A stretch of 64,000 nt of DNA. Source: Dicyema japonicum (taxonomy: Eukaryota > Dicyemida > Rhombozoa > Dicyemidae). Positions 21,225-32,590 of the stretch are shown piece after piece. Both the position numbers and the translations under genes were made by a program. The stretch's first letter is position 1, and every line of letters starts with the position of its first letter. The stretch lies in assembly GCA_011109175.1 (NCBI GenBank), contig RDEW01000037.1:36441-100440 (forward strand). Direction: 5' to 3'. The notes below the pieces were generated by a model. That model was not told the DNA's origin, did no database searches, and saw only the letters and a list, made by a program, of their open reading frames with translations.

Positions 21225-21665
21225 GAGTATAAAATCAAGGTAGAGAGTGTGATCCGAACCTCGGTGCTTGTCAAGCACAATAAACTGGACATTGTGGTAC
21301 ACGATAAGGAGTCTGACCAAGTCCTCATCATAGAAGTTGGTATTACGTCTCAAGACTGTCTGCAGACCGTGGAGAAGGAGAAAAAAGGAAGTATGACTTG
21401 CTTGCAAACGAGATGGGGCAGATGCTTGGTTGCAAAGTCCTTGTTGTTAAAATAGTAATGATGTGAGAAGGAATTGCAACAAAGTACCACAAGGGTTTTC
21501 TAGAATAGATAGTGGTAGATAGGAAGCTCCAAGCCTATCTACAGTCAGCTGTATTAAAGCAGACCCTAGAGAGCCTGACACTGGTGTGTATGAGGCAGAG
21601 CCTGGAGATACCATATGGGAAGAGGTTCAATCAGACAAGACGATCTCGCAGTTGTTTCAGCAACC
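21225..21665 (+). mobile_element. Family-A PD-(D/E)XK-like C-terminus, plus-strand copy
   Basis: VKHNKLDIVVHDKESDQVLI and IEVGITSQDCLQTVEKEK parallel the minus-strand copy at 106-465. The PD pair has become LD. KYHKGFLE and KLQAYLQSAVLKQTLESL follow in another frame. Broken and inactive. Confidence 0.75.
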
Positions 21666-21719
21666 AGAATCGATCCTGCCTGTCAACAAGCAGACGATAA
21701 ATGTTGTTGACTATTATAT

Positions 21720-22957
21720 ATTAACTTTTTTGTTGTTGGTTAAATAAAGTGAAAAATTTTATAAGTTTAAATTCTTAAGTTGATATTGCGGTTCAACTAT
21801 CAGCTTCATGTGCTCCACCATCGTTGGTGGTGCCAGATATAATCCTAAATTATATCTAAAAATGACCATTAGTCAACAACCATAAAGATGAGTTCCCCAT
21901 GGACGCCATCAGCTGAATTTTTTTCATTCTGGCTAATAGATTTAAATTTAATAAGTTGTGTTTTCGTCCTGATACCGTTAAATACTCGGATATTATGTTG
22001 AGTTCTTATAACAGGGGTTTAGACAACAGAAACTTAACTTCTCCAAGAGAAGGATAGTTAGCCCAATCGGTCACTATGGAGACTCCTTCACGCACTCGTT
22101 CAAATACTCAGAAATTAAAAAACGGCGCAAACAATAAGATATCCCATCGAGCAGTGATGGAAACAACAAAGTCCTGTATGTATCGCGAAAAGTCCACATG
22201 TTTGCAAATCTTCATAAAGGATGTAGAATGCATCGTCTTCGAAATGGATTCCAACACCTTCGATCAAGGAAGCATTGATCCACGCTTGATCTCCTAGCAA
22301 CCGGACAGTTACTCCGGTTTTAATTTGAGTTCTTGAGTAATCCCACAAATTTAATTTCACACAGTAAAGATCTCTGTTTCGATCGTCTAACTTGATGATG
22401 CTCTGTATTTTTAGTCTCTAATCGTTCTTAAGCGTGTCTGACTGCGTGTCTATTCGCTCTCACGATGGCGAGTGAGATTAGCTCAAATAACCAGCAAGCT
22501 CACAGGAATCTCCTGATTGTGTATAAATCCGACTACCTAGACGACTATATTAAAATATATAGTAAATTATCGTCAACATATAAATTAATTTCTCATTGAT
22601 TTAACAATTGATAAAAGTGCACGACCTGTTTTTTCATAAAATAAATTTATATTCCCACATTATTATAGAATTTGGGGAGACTAAGCGATTATTCGTAGTA
22701 AAACTTGGATATGATAATCAAAGTATTAAATCAATACCATACATCTGTCATAACACATTTTTAAGTTTAAAACAAAAATAGTAAAATTCGCTGTTAGAAT
22801 TTATAATTTGTAATTTTACCATGGAGATGAGATATATTGTTGGTTGTTAAAATATTTATGTAATTTCAGTTTATGAAATATAAATAGTAAATTACTTTGT
22901 TTCGTAATAAAATCATGTATAAAGTTGGTTACGATAATAATTATTTGCGGTTCATTT
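21720..22957. other. Mostly non-coding spacer with hairpins and one small frame
   Basis: Two adjacent perfect hairpins lie at 21815-21830 (ccacca/tggtgg) and 21836-21856 (gatataat/attatatc). A 44-codon frame beginning at ATG 22465 (MASEISSNNQQAHRNLL...) has no recognised homologue and may be a gene remnant. Two overlapping frames at 22076-22360 show nothing recognisable. The remainder is AT-rich upstream DNA of the Ig-like gene. Confidence 0.45.
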
Positions 22958-24353
22958 ATGTCCTTCCTATTTTACATTATAATTAACATAAATTCATTAA
23001 AATTCATTAATTTGCCAAATTTTTTAACAATCTCAGCAAGACACATGGAAATTAACTGTAAAACTGATGATAATTCGGCAAAGTTGAATTTAGTAGTTAA
23101 ATGTAGAATTAAATGGAAAGTCAATGGAACAATCATCAGAAAACCAATCTTAAACTTCAACGAAGCCCCAGTTGGGGATTTTCAGTGCATTGCCTCTATC
23201 AAAAACGATGTGATATATTCCCCCACTATAAAAGTAATAAAGCCAAGTATTTTAATTAAATATTAAGAATCGGTGGAAAAGCCTGAAATTTTATTCCGGC
23301 AAATTGCTGAAGGACTTATCTTTAAATATTCCCAACTACCTCACATTTACGGAGACCAAGTTGAGTGCACAAATAATGCAAAAATAATGGATGATAGTAA
23401 ATAATTATAATTTATTACAGAATATGCATATATTATTGGAGATACTAATGTAATTAAATGTTATCTTAAATCCCTTAACATTGTCACTGCCTGGTACACC
23501 GTTTACACTCTAATTGTATCGGGTATTGGAAATCAAATGATCTCTTAGGGAGAAAGATGATTTATCCCCCAAAAATGCCTTAATTAAGTCAACCAATGTA
23601 AATTCAGAGATTTGTGTGTCGACTAACTGGTTGAGGATGTATTAATGTATAGTAATGCGAATGAATATTTTTATAAGAAAAATGGAGTAATAGTTAACAT
23701 TGGTGACATTATAAATGGAAGTATTAAAGACATTTATACTTGCATTGATTGTAATGGGGAAATACGGCATTTTAGAGTTTATTCTCCAGGTTTAATCAAT
23801 ACTATTACACAGAACCTCTGAAAATACTAAGTGACTTTAATAAAACCGTAAGAATCAATAAATATCAACAAATTGTACAAGTAGAATGCGCACATAGTGG
23901 AGAATCTGTTCAAATCAGATGGTATTTTGACAAAGAACGAAATGGTGGGATTTATAATAAGTTTAGAAATTATAAATTCTAGTCAAAAAACATTACTAGT
24001 ATTGAAATACAACGAAATATTTCCTATAGGCAGTAACCAAAGGCTGATATCATGTTTTGTGATGAACCGTGATTCTATGGATTATAAAGAGACAGTGTTT
24101 GAGAAAAGTAATGAATATTATTATTAATAGGCCAAGTTAAATACCACAGAGAAATATTAAACCTATCAAACACAATGAAATCATTAGACAACCTTCGTAC
24201 TGCATTCATATCCCTGACACTGGTTTTGTCAATAATTATATTAATTCTTATCACTTTCAGTAATCATTATTATTTATTTTAGTTTACACAAAAAATATAA
24301 AACATAAAAAATTTGTTAAAGAAGCTAATTTTTCCTCAATATTTAATGAATAA
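22958..24353 (+). CDS. Immunoglobulin-like single-pass membrane protein, multi-exon, not recognised
   Basis: Supported exons: 22958-23246, 23268-23396, 23421 onward, up to 23629, 23653-23789, 23813-23960, 23983-24107, 24131-24259, 24283-24353. Introns: 23247-23267 (21), 23397-23420 (24), 23630-23652 (23), 23790-23812 (23), 23961-23982 (22), 24108-24130 (23), 24260-24282 (23). One more intron of 34 or 37 nt, or an indel, is needed at about 23520-23560. The protein has a hydrophobic N-terminus (MSFLFYIIININ), several Ig-like Cys...Trp...Cys patterns (CRIKWKVNG...DFQCIAS; VECAHSGESVQIRWYF...LISCFV), a membrane helix (AFISLTLVLSIIILILITF) and a short basic tail (KNIKHKKFVKEANF). This looks like a small Ig-superfamily receptor or adhesion protein of about 400 residues facing outward. 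No named family was recognised. Phase is consistent through every listed junction. Confidence 0.72.
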
Positions 24354-24443
24354 GTTTATTTTAATTATTAAAATTTTCTTTAATTTTCACTTATACAATA
24401 AGTACAAAACCAATTAGTAAAGTCAACAATGTTAAGAGTTAAA

Positions 24444-24960
24444 GTGATGTCGACGTTAGCATGGTACTATGCGAATGCTTGATTGAACATTTCTGGTTGT
24501 TTTTTCTGTTCCTCCTCTTTCATTTTTAATATAGTGGTGTCATGTGATCCCAGGTGGTACAATGGTTTGGTGTCGGCCTAAGTGGCTTAGATCACGGGTT
24601 CAATTCTCGCTGCTGTTCACCTGGTGGAAGGTTCCACGCATCTACGATGCTAAAAAAACTTGACGAGTGACGCCGTCATCAGTGGAGATTCACTGCAGAA
24701 CTGGATACTCTAAAGAGACATACACACAAGAAAAAGAAAACAAAAAATGAAGAGCATTCCTTGGTTCTCCCTCTACGATTAGTTATAATAACTGTTCTTT
24801 ACTTAAAATAAAGTGTGTGTTTTGCCTATGGGGAGCGATAACTGATATGGCTCCTCGGAAAGTGCGAACATGTGATCCCAATGCAGGATGGCGCGCAAAA
24901 TTATTATTTGCTCTTCCCCACCCATTGGAGAGGATTTTTTTCAGATACTCTTTTTGGCTG
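24444..24960 (+). mobile_element. SINE2 copy interrupted by SINE1
   Basis: 24444-24552 (…ctgttcctcctctttc…gtcatgtgatccc) aligns with the first third of SINE2 at 8515. 24869-24960 (atgcaggatggcgcgcaaaa…tgctcttcccc) aligns with its middle. SINE1 sits exactly between, so this is an older SINE2 split by a younger insertion. Divergence from the 8.5-kb copy is substantial. Confidence 0.7.
24553..24868 (+). mobile_element. SINE1 (tRNA-derived), copy 1, with 12-bp target-site duplication
   Basis: The head has a Pol III A box at 24555-24565 (TGGTACAATGG) and a B box around 24597-24608 (GGTTCAATTCTC). The body (gacgagtgacgccgtcatca) and tail (aataaagtgtgtg…atggctcctcggaaag) match copy 2 at 34271-34598. 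The flanking 12-mer catgtgatccca at 24541-24552 and 24869-24880 is the target duplication and belongs to SINE2. Confidence 0.88.
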
Positions 24961-25437
24961 CCATTAAACTCTTTCAAGTCACTTGTTAGTGAATCACTAA
25001 TAATAATGCACATTCGCAAAATAAAAGTTATATCCTTCCCGTCGCTTGTTCAGCAAGTTAGTGACGTGTCTCGTAAAGTTCATGTGTGTATCGAAAGTCA
25101 GACCCAATATTTTTTGCCATTTGCTGAACGGCGATGCTCTTCCCTCCGCAGTTACTTCGATTGTCCTGTTCGACAATCTTTTGTCCGAGGTATAGAGAGT
25201 TGTAACATATTTTTTCGGTATTGATTGACATCCGATTTTCATTAAACCACTCGAGTAGTCGATCTATGTGGTGTTGTATTCTTTCCGTCGCTGTTTGGGT
25301 GTTCTAATCCGGTGAGGCTAAGACGATATCGTCTGCATAAGCCAGAAGCAGGTCGTCTTCTCTATTTGGCGTCGGAATGTCAGCTGTAAATAGGTTGAAT
25401 AGGAATGATGATAGCGGCGAACCCTGGGGTACTCCAT
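24961..25437 (-). mobile_element. APE-type LINE RT fragment (minus)
   Basis: Minus strand from 25437: NGVPQGSPLSSFLFNLFTAD, DDLLLAYADDIVLASPD, LEWFNENRMSINTEK and ILGLTFDTHMNFTRHV. These are RT motif B', the YADD loop and the start of the thumb. A stop lies after ASPD. The fragment begins exactly within motif B', where the opposite-strand RLE RT also begins. Confidence 0.8.
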
Positions 25438-26650
25438 TTGGGGTCCAACAAGGAGATCCGCTCGGACCTCTCTTATTTGCCCTGACAATTGATGATGTTG
25501 TGAGATCAATTGATGCTCAGCTAAATCTCTGGTACCTTGACGATGCCACAATTGAAAGATCATTAAAAAAAACATACGCGTTACCCAGTTTAAAACACAT
25601 GGGATTGGACATCAATATTAACAAATCAGAGCTAATTAATATCTCAAACCCATACACCGTCTTTCTTTTTATCAAGAAGTCTTTTAACGAACTGCTTACT
25701 GGGATCCCGACTGTGTCAGTTGATAAATTATATTTCCTAGGATGCCCACTCAGCGAAGAACTCAAGAACCATCTACTTTCTAAAAATGAAGAATTAACAC
25801 GCCTTGCGAAAAGATTGTCATGTCTCGACTCTCATACATCCTTCTTCCTGATGGAAAACAACATCAGACTACCCAAGCTTTTATATCTACTCCGATGTTC
25901 ACCCTGCTACAAACAAAACGACAGTCTACTTTCGATAAACAAATCTCTCAAACAAACTGTAACGTCCGCTTCGACGAACTTGGTTGGAAGCAATGTAAGC
26001 TTCCCTCTGGAATTGGGGGTGTCGGTCTAAGATCGGCACTGGAGGTTGCGTACCCGGCATATCTATCGTCTCTCTCAAGCTGCAGCCATTTGACACAGCA
26101 AGTCCTTCATAACACTATTGGACTTCGCTGGAATGAGTCATTTGACGAAGCTTGTCGGAAATGGAACGGGTCCGGACTCAAAATCCCCAAAGACACAACG
26201 AAGCAAAGTAATTGGGATGACATTGTCTGCTCCAAAATTTTGAAAGACCTTAAAAAAGAAGCAAATCAACATCGTCTGGCTTGTTTGGTGTCAGCTTCAA
26301 GTGGAGGGAATGGAGCATGACTTGGTGCAATACCTAGCCCAAACCTCGGGACCTTTTTGGAGGATAATTCTTTGAGGATTGGAATCGGACAAAGGCTAGG
26401 ATTAGACGTTTGCCAGGAGCACCGACGCCGATGCGGGAAAACAGTCAATGCGAAGGATTGCACACGCTGTCCTGCAGAAGAAGCGCCGGAAGGGGACCAC
26501 GTCATGTTGCTCTGAACGATGTGATCGTCAGAGCTCTGAAGGCTACAGGCTTCCCAGCATAGCTTGAACCAGTGGGTCTTGATCGAGAAGATGGAAAAAG
26601 ACCTGACGGGATGACCCTTTTCCTTCACGTCTGGTAGATCTTTGGTCTGG
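25438..26650 (+). mobile_element. RLE-type LINE, RT to endonuclease, truncated at both ends
   Basis: Starts FGVQQGDPLGPLLFALTIDD (motif B'), then LNLWYLDDATIERS (YLDD active site). The thumb follows in another frame, then RKWNGSGLKIPKDTTKQSNW, and the zinc-finger/endonuclease part in further frames. It ends at LVWD near 26650, inside the endonuclease. It is highly similar to the near-complete copy at 45841-48705 but with internal deletions and frameshifts. Confidence 0.85.
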
Positions 26651-26659
26651 GACGATTTA

Positions 26660-29330
26660 AAAAATTAAAAAAAATTCAATTAATTCAAGTCTGGAAATTT
26701 TATTTTATCCCAAGATCACCGGATTATAAAAAGTTAAAACTTAACTAATAACTAAGTGATCTTGGTTTTCGAGTTCTGCTCTCGTTCGGGTCCTCGAAGA
26801 TCAACAGAATTGGTAAAACGGGGACGGTCTCATTCTCCATAGATTCCCCGAATTTTCTAGATAGTCAGATATAGAGATGAAAGCGGACATCCGGTTTTCA
26901 TTGCCCACTGTAGAAATGACTTCACTTTCACCTTATGTCTTTAACATTCAATACGTTATCCACAGTTTTCTTATTTATTATTTTAAAGGCAGCAAGTTGT
27001 GAGGCTTCTAATTTTTGAGACGACGATTCAGAAATCATCGAGCTCCAGGAAGCATGCGTATTCGATTACTGGCAGTATGTATTGTCTGTAAATTTTCTGT
27101 AGTAAGAAGGTTTTGTGCCCGATTAATAATCGGGACAAAATTTTCAATATGTTGGTCCTCCTGACCTTGGTAATAACTTCATTGAGGTGTTGGCCGAATG
27201 TCAGGAGAGTATCCAATTTTAATCCTAGTATTGTTGGAGACTTATTCATAGGAATTTCATATCCAAACAATTTGATTTTGGGAGAATATAATGATCTTCT
27301 ATATGTAGAGAAAATTGTTATAAATGACTTTCCTATAGAAACTTCCAGTCGATTTGATATGGGCCAATGTTCCAACATACAAATTTAATTTTGAAGTTTC
27401 ATCTGCCTTCTCATAGTAAGAGTCTCGCGTCGCAAGAACAATGTCATCTGCGTATGAGAGTATCAATGTATCGGGATCATCATTGGTCAGAAGGTCATTG
27501 GTGTAAAAGTTGAAGAGCAGGGGAGAGAGAGGGAACCTTGGGGACATCATTCGGCAATAAACGGGATTTAGATTTTCTATTGTCCGACATCACTTGTCCT
27601 CTTCTTCTATTTAGAATATTCGGCAGCCATCTTTTAATGTTTGGATTTATAAGCGTGTCAGAAATTTTCTCTATAAGTAGGGTCGAAAACACGGGGTCGA
27701 ATGCTTTCTTCAAGTCTCTTAAAGCCATAATGGTTCTTTTATGTTGTTTTGGAAAGAGAATCCATCAGATATATTGAGTTAATTTTGTCAAGTGAGTCGT
27801 AGTAGAATGATTTTCACGGAATCCATGCTGGACTACTCGATTTGGTACAATATCTTTGATTCGTGTTAAGATTAATTTTTCATAATCGGGACAACGCACA
27901 TAATATTGCAATTGGACGATAAGAAGAGGGATCGTTTGCAGGTTGTTTGACTTCCGAATTGGCAAAATAATGGATTTCTTCCATATAGAAGGTATCATAT
28001 TATTGTTCACATATAGAGTATAAACGTATGATAGGAATTCGGTTGCCTTTTCACCAAGGTGTTTCAGTTCCATCATCGAGACATTATCAGCACCTCGGGA
28101 ACATGAGTTTTTGGCATCCATGATTGCATTTTGAACTTCTTGCGGAGTAAAGACAATTAAGTCATACGATGGATACAACTTCTTGTTGACTCTGTGTTCC
28201 CTCGAGAAATTTTTATGACTGATTGCGACATAGTGTTTCATTAAAATATTTGAGTCGATGTTGCTACATCCATGTCCGTGGAAGACTTTCTCAGAGCCTT
28301 CATTGCAACGTCTCAAATATTTAATTTTCCTCTATATCAGCGTCTCGGATGTATTTGGGGATAGAGAATCAATAAGTGATGTCCATCGCTTCTTGATTCT
28401 AGATTGGGTAACTTGTTTAATTTGTATATTTAAGGTTTTTATTTTTTGGAAATCGTCATTTGATAAATCCTTTTACCTCTTTAATTTATTTCTTATCTAA
28501 GTGTTTTTGCATGCATATTGTAGGTAATCCTTGTTTGATGGCATTAGAATAAATAGTTTTGTTGCTTGGAGTATAATGTCCGTGAAAGTTTTGATCATGT
28601 GGTCAATTGATGAGAATACCAATGTGTAAAATACTTCCATATTAAAGTCAATGTAATTAGAGAAGCTGGACCAATCCGCGCTATCAAAATTTTAAAAAGT
28701 GGAATTCTGTCTGATAAATTTATTTTCAGTGTTGATTTTCATCATAATAGGGTTGTGATCACTTCTTAGTTCACATTTTACAGTCCAGTTGATAAGGGAA
28801 AACATTGATGGGGAACATAAAGAGAGGTCAGGGGATGTAGGTTTGTCTCCTGTTCGAGTAGGTATTCTTGTGTTGCTTTTGGTGTTATTCAGTATACATA
28901 ATTGTCCCAAATTTCTGGCCAGTAGGGTTCCTCTACTGTTTGGTTTCTGGTCTTCATACCATAATTGATATTTGGCATTGATGTCACCGCATAGTAGTAC
29001 GTTTTTGAAGTTTGAGAAGTGTAAGTTAAGGTAATACCCATTTGGACAGGAGCTATTAGGTGGAATATATACATTGACAATATAGTTTTCCTAGGAATTC
29101 TAATATTTATGCCAACTAGTTCCAAAAGGTCTTCTGGATAGATTTTTCGGATTTTGTTTGAAATATCTTCAAATTGAATTCCATTTCTTATTAGTGTCAC
29201 TAGTCCTCCACCAAGCTTAATCTTTCTGTCTTTACGGATAACGGAGTATCCGGAAAAGGTTGGGTTCGTATGTTTGCTTGTAGCTTTGTCTCTTGGACTA
29301 GAGCAAAAACGACGATTATAAACTTGGACG
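26660..29330 (-). mobile_element. LINE family G (APE plus RT), long but frameshifted copy
   Basis: On minus from ~29330: the end of the APE domain (NWTVKCELRSDHNPIMMKI, with SDH), connector, RT motif 1 (KNSCSRGADNVSMMELKHLG), QHGFRENHSTTTHL, ALRDLKKAFDPV, LSPLLFNFYTNDLL, LILSYADDIVLATRDS and TILGLKLDTLLTFGQHLNEV. The active-site YADD is intact but at least five frameshifts break the ORF. The 3' UTR (about 26660-27020) shares sequence with the plus-strand copy at 32030-32590. Confidence 0.82.
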
Positions 29331-29339
29331 TCGCCAAAT

Positions 29340-30182
29340 GGAATATCTGAGAACCAGAATGATTATATTTTATGCGCCAAATGTTGGAAAAGTTCTATAA
29401 CAGCCGTCAAAACATATCCAGGGGCAGACTGTGGAACAGACCATCAGCTACTAGTTGCAAAAATTAAAACGAAATTTAGCAACACTTGGAATACCCCCGA
29501 GTAAAGAAATTCGATGTCTCAAACATACCACCAGAATACGCAATGGAAGTGAAGCACAATATTGGATTACTGGATTTGAACGGAAGGATGCCTGATGAAT
29601 TATGGAATGATATGCAGTTGGTTATCAGGAACGCTGCAATAAAATATGTCAAATACAAAACGCAGGCCAAGTGCTCTGAGTGGCTCTCTGTCAACACCCT
29701 AAACATTGCTGAGGCTCGTAAAGCTGCTAAAGTCTCTGGGAATATAGATGAGACAAGAAAACTTAACTCTGAATTCAAAAAGGCAGCCAGGAAAGATAAA
29801 GAAGACTACTGGAGGTTACCTTGGAAGATGACTATAAGAGAGGTCACACTAGGATTGCGTATTAACAACTAAAAAGATTACGAGTCCCCTTTACGAAAAT
29901 GATGAGTAAAATCAAGGACAAGGATGGTGTAAAATTGCTAAGCCAACAGAACATCCGAAACCGTTGGAGATACTAAATTCAGAAACTGTGTGCCCATCCA
30001 TATATGTTGATGAAGCAACGTTGGGTGAGGGGCATAAAATCCTTGAGGCTACACGGCAATTAACAAAGAACACGGCACCGGGGATTGACAACATCTCAAG
30101 TGAATTGTTGAAGGCTAAACCGGTGACAGCTATCAACAATCTATGTCAAAAAATTTGGGAAACTGGTATTTGGCCATGCTAG
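29340..30182 (+). mobile_element. RTE-like LINE: end of APE domain, connector and RT start
   Basis: ADCGTDHQLLVAKIKTKFSN (APE end) is followed by a 128-codon frame with MPDELWNDMQLVIRNAAIKY, KCSEWLSVNTLNIAEARKAA and RKDKEDYWR. This is the standard RTE connector between endonuclease and RT. Then come VDEATLGEGHKILEATRQL and KNTAPGIDNISSELLKAKPV (RT motif 1), stopping at IWPC. The RT continues in sequence only in another copy, at 43445-44656. Confidence 0.8.
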
Positions 30183-30189
30183 TGGAAAA

Positions 30190-30690
30190 GATCTGGCCTA
30201 TAGACGTTCACAAAGGTAATTTTTCCATTTGTTGTTTCAAGTGTGACTGCATTAAATTCAGTAACATCGTCGTCTCCCAAGATACCACTGAAGTGATGTC
30301 CACACATTTAAGGTCTTTCCGATATAAAATGAGGATGCCGCTATCCTGCTTCCTCTTTTGGTCAGTCCGTTCTGACTCGTATCCAGGGAACATCGGGGTA
30401 GGACTGTTCGCAGGCAGTTTCGTCTCTTGTATTAAAGCCATGTCGATCTTCAACTCCTCCAGGAGGGAGCGCAGCTCCAATATCTTGCCTCTTACTCCAT
30501 TGATATTCAGTTGAAGAACCGTGGTCCGTTTCTTACGGTGGGCTAGGGGTTCTTTCCGGGTAGATGAGGATAATAGAGCGTGCCGCCGGGGAGACAGTTT
30601 CCTCGGAGGTGGATGTCTAATGGTTCTCTTTGGAGGAGCCCTAGTAGTAAACCCAGACAAAACGGAAAGAACTAGCACGACGAGAAACGA
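30190..30690 (-). mobile_element. APE endonuclease N-terminal domain of a LINE ORF2
   Basis: The 156-codon minus frame reads a basic Pro/Arg-rich leader, then TVLQLNINGVRGKILELRSL, DMALIQETKLP and FPGYESERTDQKRKQ. LNINGVRGK and IQETKL are the first two AP-endonuclease motifs (Asn and Glu). The domain stops before GDLN. The same start is seen at 35790-35990 plus. Confidence 0.78.
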
Positions 30691-30819
30691 AGAAAAGTGA
30701 AGAACATGAAAGAAAATTGGATCTCTCCTCGGCGTCTCGGAGGACTTTATTCACAGAAAAGTTCTGGCGGTTGCTTCTTTCAAAAAATTGTGGGCGATCT
30801 GGATGCGGCGAAAGTACAG

Positions 30820-31275
30820 GCACTCGCCTTCGAATTCGGTTGTACAACTCCTTTATCAAATCAATTCAACTTTATAACACGGGGAGCTGGCTGACCAAGA
30901 CGGATAACCAACGACGAGCTATATAGAATTACTCAAACAACAAAGATTGGGAATAAAGTTACTTCTGCAAAATGGCCGCTCTTTAGATATATCCTAAGAG
31001 CTTTGGAAATGGTACCAGCCAATCAGGCCATGGAATAATACTTTTCTTTATTAAACAAAACAACGTATCGAGGTGACAAAGAACAACGTTGCCGTCGACC
31101 CTCGACTAAGAACTCACTTGCATAGGAAGAAAGCTTAAAACAGGTGAGGATCTGGATGATCTGAGGGCGGATGCGAAAAACAGGGGAGGATAGAAACGGC
31201 TCATATTCCGTATCCAGAAATGCATGGCAAAAGTGGAATCTCAAATTAGTTAACTTTTCTGGTTCCGCGGACATT
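30820..31275 (+). mobile_element. LINE RT C-terminal fragment (plus) with tail
   Basis: LYNSFIKSIQLYNTGSWLTK, KWPLFRYILRALEMVPANQA and TGEDLDDLRADAKNRGG form the terminal thumb and C-terminal block of APE-type LINEs. The tail is catttctaataataatagg at about 31275. Frameshifted. Confidence 0.7.
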
Positions 31276-31639
31276 TCTAATAATAATAGGTTACTATGTG
31301 ATGGCTTTTGAGTGTGGCCGGATGCCATAGCCAGTTGAGGAAATAAATCGATTTCCTGCTTATTCGTTCAGTTGCCTCAACCACGACAGCCGGAATGCGA
31401 ACCGGTCTAAAAATCATTCTTATTTCTTATCCTTAGCCTTCCCAGCATTTTTTATGGCGCAGATCGTGTCTACTGCACTTCACGTTTGTTGCAAATTTTC
31501 CCAACTGCATCAAAAAAACGATTCAACTTCCGCCAACATCATTTCCATTGAGTGACTTTAGCGGAAAACAACTTTAAATTGTCCAAAATTAGAAGATGAT
31601 TAGTTGTATATGTTAGTTTCTCATTTCAGTTGTAACAAT
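31276..31639. other. Spacer, nothing recognised
   Basis: No supported gene or repeat was seen. Confidence 0.4.
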
Positions 31640-32017
31640 TTTCTCTACATATAGAAGATCATTATTATTATTATTAGCACTTTCACGAGTGCCATAATAT
31701 TTTTAGCCCCGCATGTGCAGCAAAAAATATAAGAGAATTAGTTAGGTTGCTACAAATTTTCTGTTCTTTGCTAGGTCCCTCAGTGAGTCCAGATCGGCTT
31801 TCAGATCGTTTTGTAGAACGACCGGGAGGGTAGTTCTCGGTCTTCCACGAAAGCGTTTTACATTGGAGGAGTAGTAATCTTCCATTGCGATATTCGGAGG
31901 GGATATCGGGTCCAACCTCAGGACGTGTCCAAAAAGTCTCCAACGAGAGCTAATGATCTCGTGGCTTAATGGTATACAGTCAAATTTATTGTACAGTCCA
32001 TTCCGCGAGAAGATCAT
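31640..32017 (-). mobile_element. LINE RT C-terminal fragment (minus) with shared tail
   Basis: The minus frame reads SRWRLFGHVLRLDPISPPNI, RFRGRPRTTLPVVLQNDLKA and LDSLRDLAKNRK, matching 41880-42144. The 3' tail at about 31658-31690 is the shared actcgtgaaagtgctaataa motif. Confidence 0.8.
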
Positions 32018-32029
32018 TTACTCTCCGAA

Positions 32030-32590
32030 AATCAAATTATTTGGATATGTTTTTCCTATGAATAAATCTCCAACGATAGTAGGATTAAAGTTGGATATCT
32101 CCTGACATTTGGCGAACACGTAAATGACGTTATTACCTAGGTCAGGAGGAAGATAAACATATTGAAAATTTTTTCCCGATCACCAATCGGGCACAACACC
32201 TTCTTACTACAGAAAATTTACAGACAATACATACTGCAGTAATCGAATACGCATGCCCTTCCTGGAGCTCGATGATTTCTGAATCGTCGTCTCAAAAATT
32301 AGAAGCCGCACAACTTGCTGCCTTTAAAATAATTAGTAAAAAACCGTGAATAACGTATTGAATGTTGAAGAACACCTAAGGTGGAGAATGAAGATATTTC
32401 TACAGTGGGCAATGAAAACCGGCTGTCCGCTTTCACTCTCTATATCTGAGTATCTAGAAAATGCGGGGAATCTATGGAGAATGAGACCGTTGATCTTCGA
32501 GGACCCCGAACGAAAGCCAGAACCCGGAAACCGTGATCATTCAATTAGTAGTTAACTTTTTCTAATCCGGTGATCTTAAGGTAAATAAAT
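32030..32590 (+). mobile_element. LINE family G, 3' end, plus-strand copy
   Basis: From gttgg-atatctcctgacattt through tttcttactacagaaaattt to the 3' UTR, this is the reverse-complement counterpart of 26690-27260, including IRMPFLELDDF and FLQWAMKTGCPL. It ends ggtgatcttaaggtaaataa. Confidence 0.8.

Noticed and set aside
22076-22360. Overlapping frames on both strands at 22076-22297 and 22115-22360 as genes
   Set aside because: Neither has a recognisable domain and they shadow each other; there is no evidence to choose or keep one.
17590-24353. A variant genetic code (ciliate-like reading of TAA/TAG)
   Set aside because: The in-frame stops fall inside GT-AG segments whose removal restores conserved motifs, so short introns explain them with the standard code.
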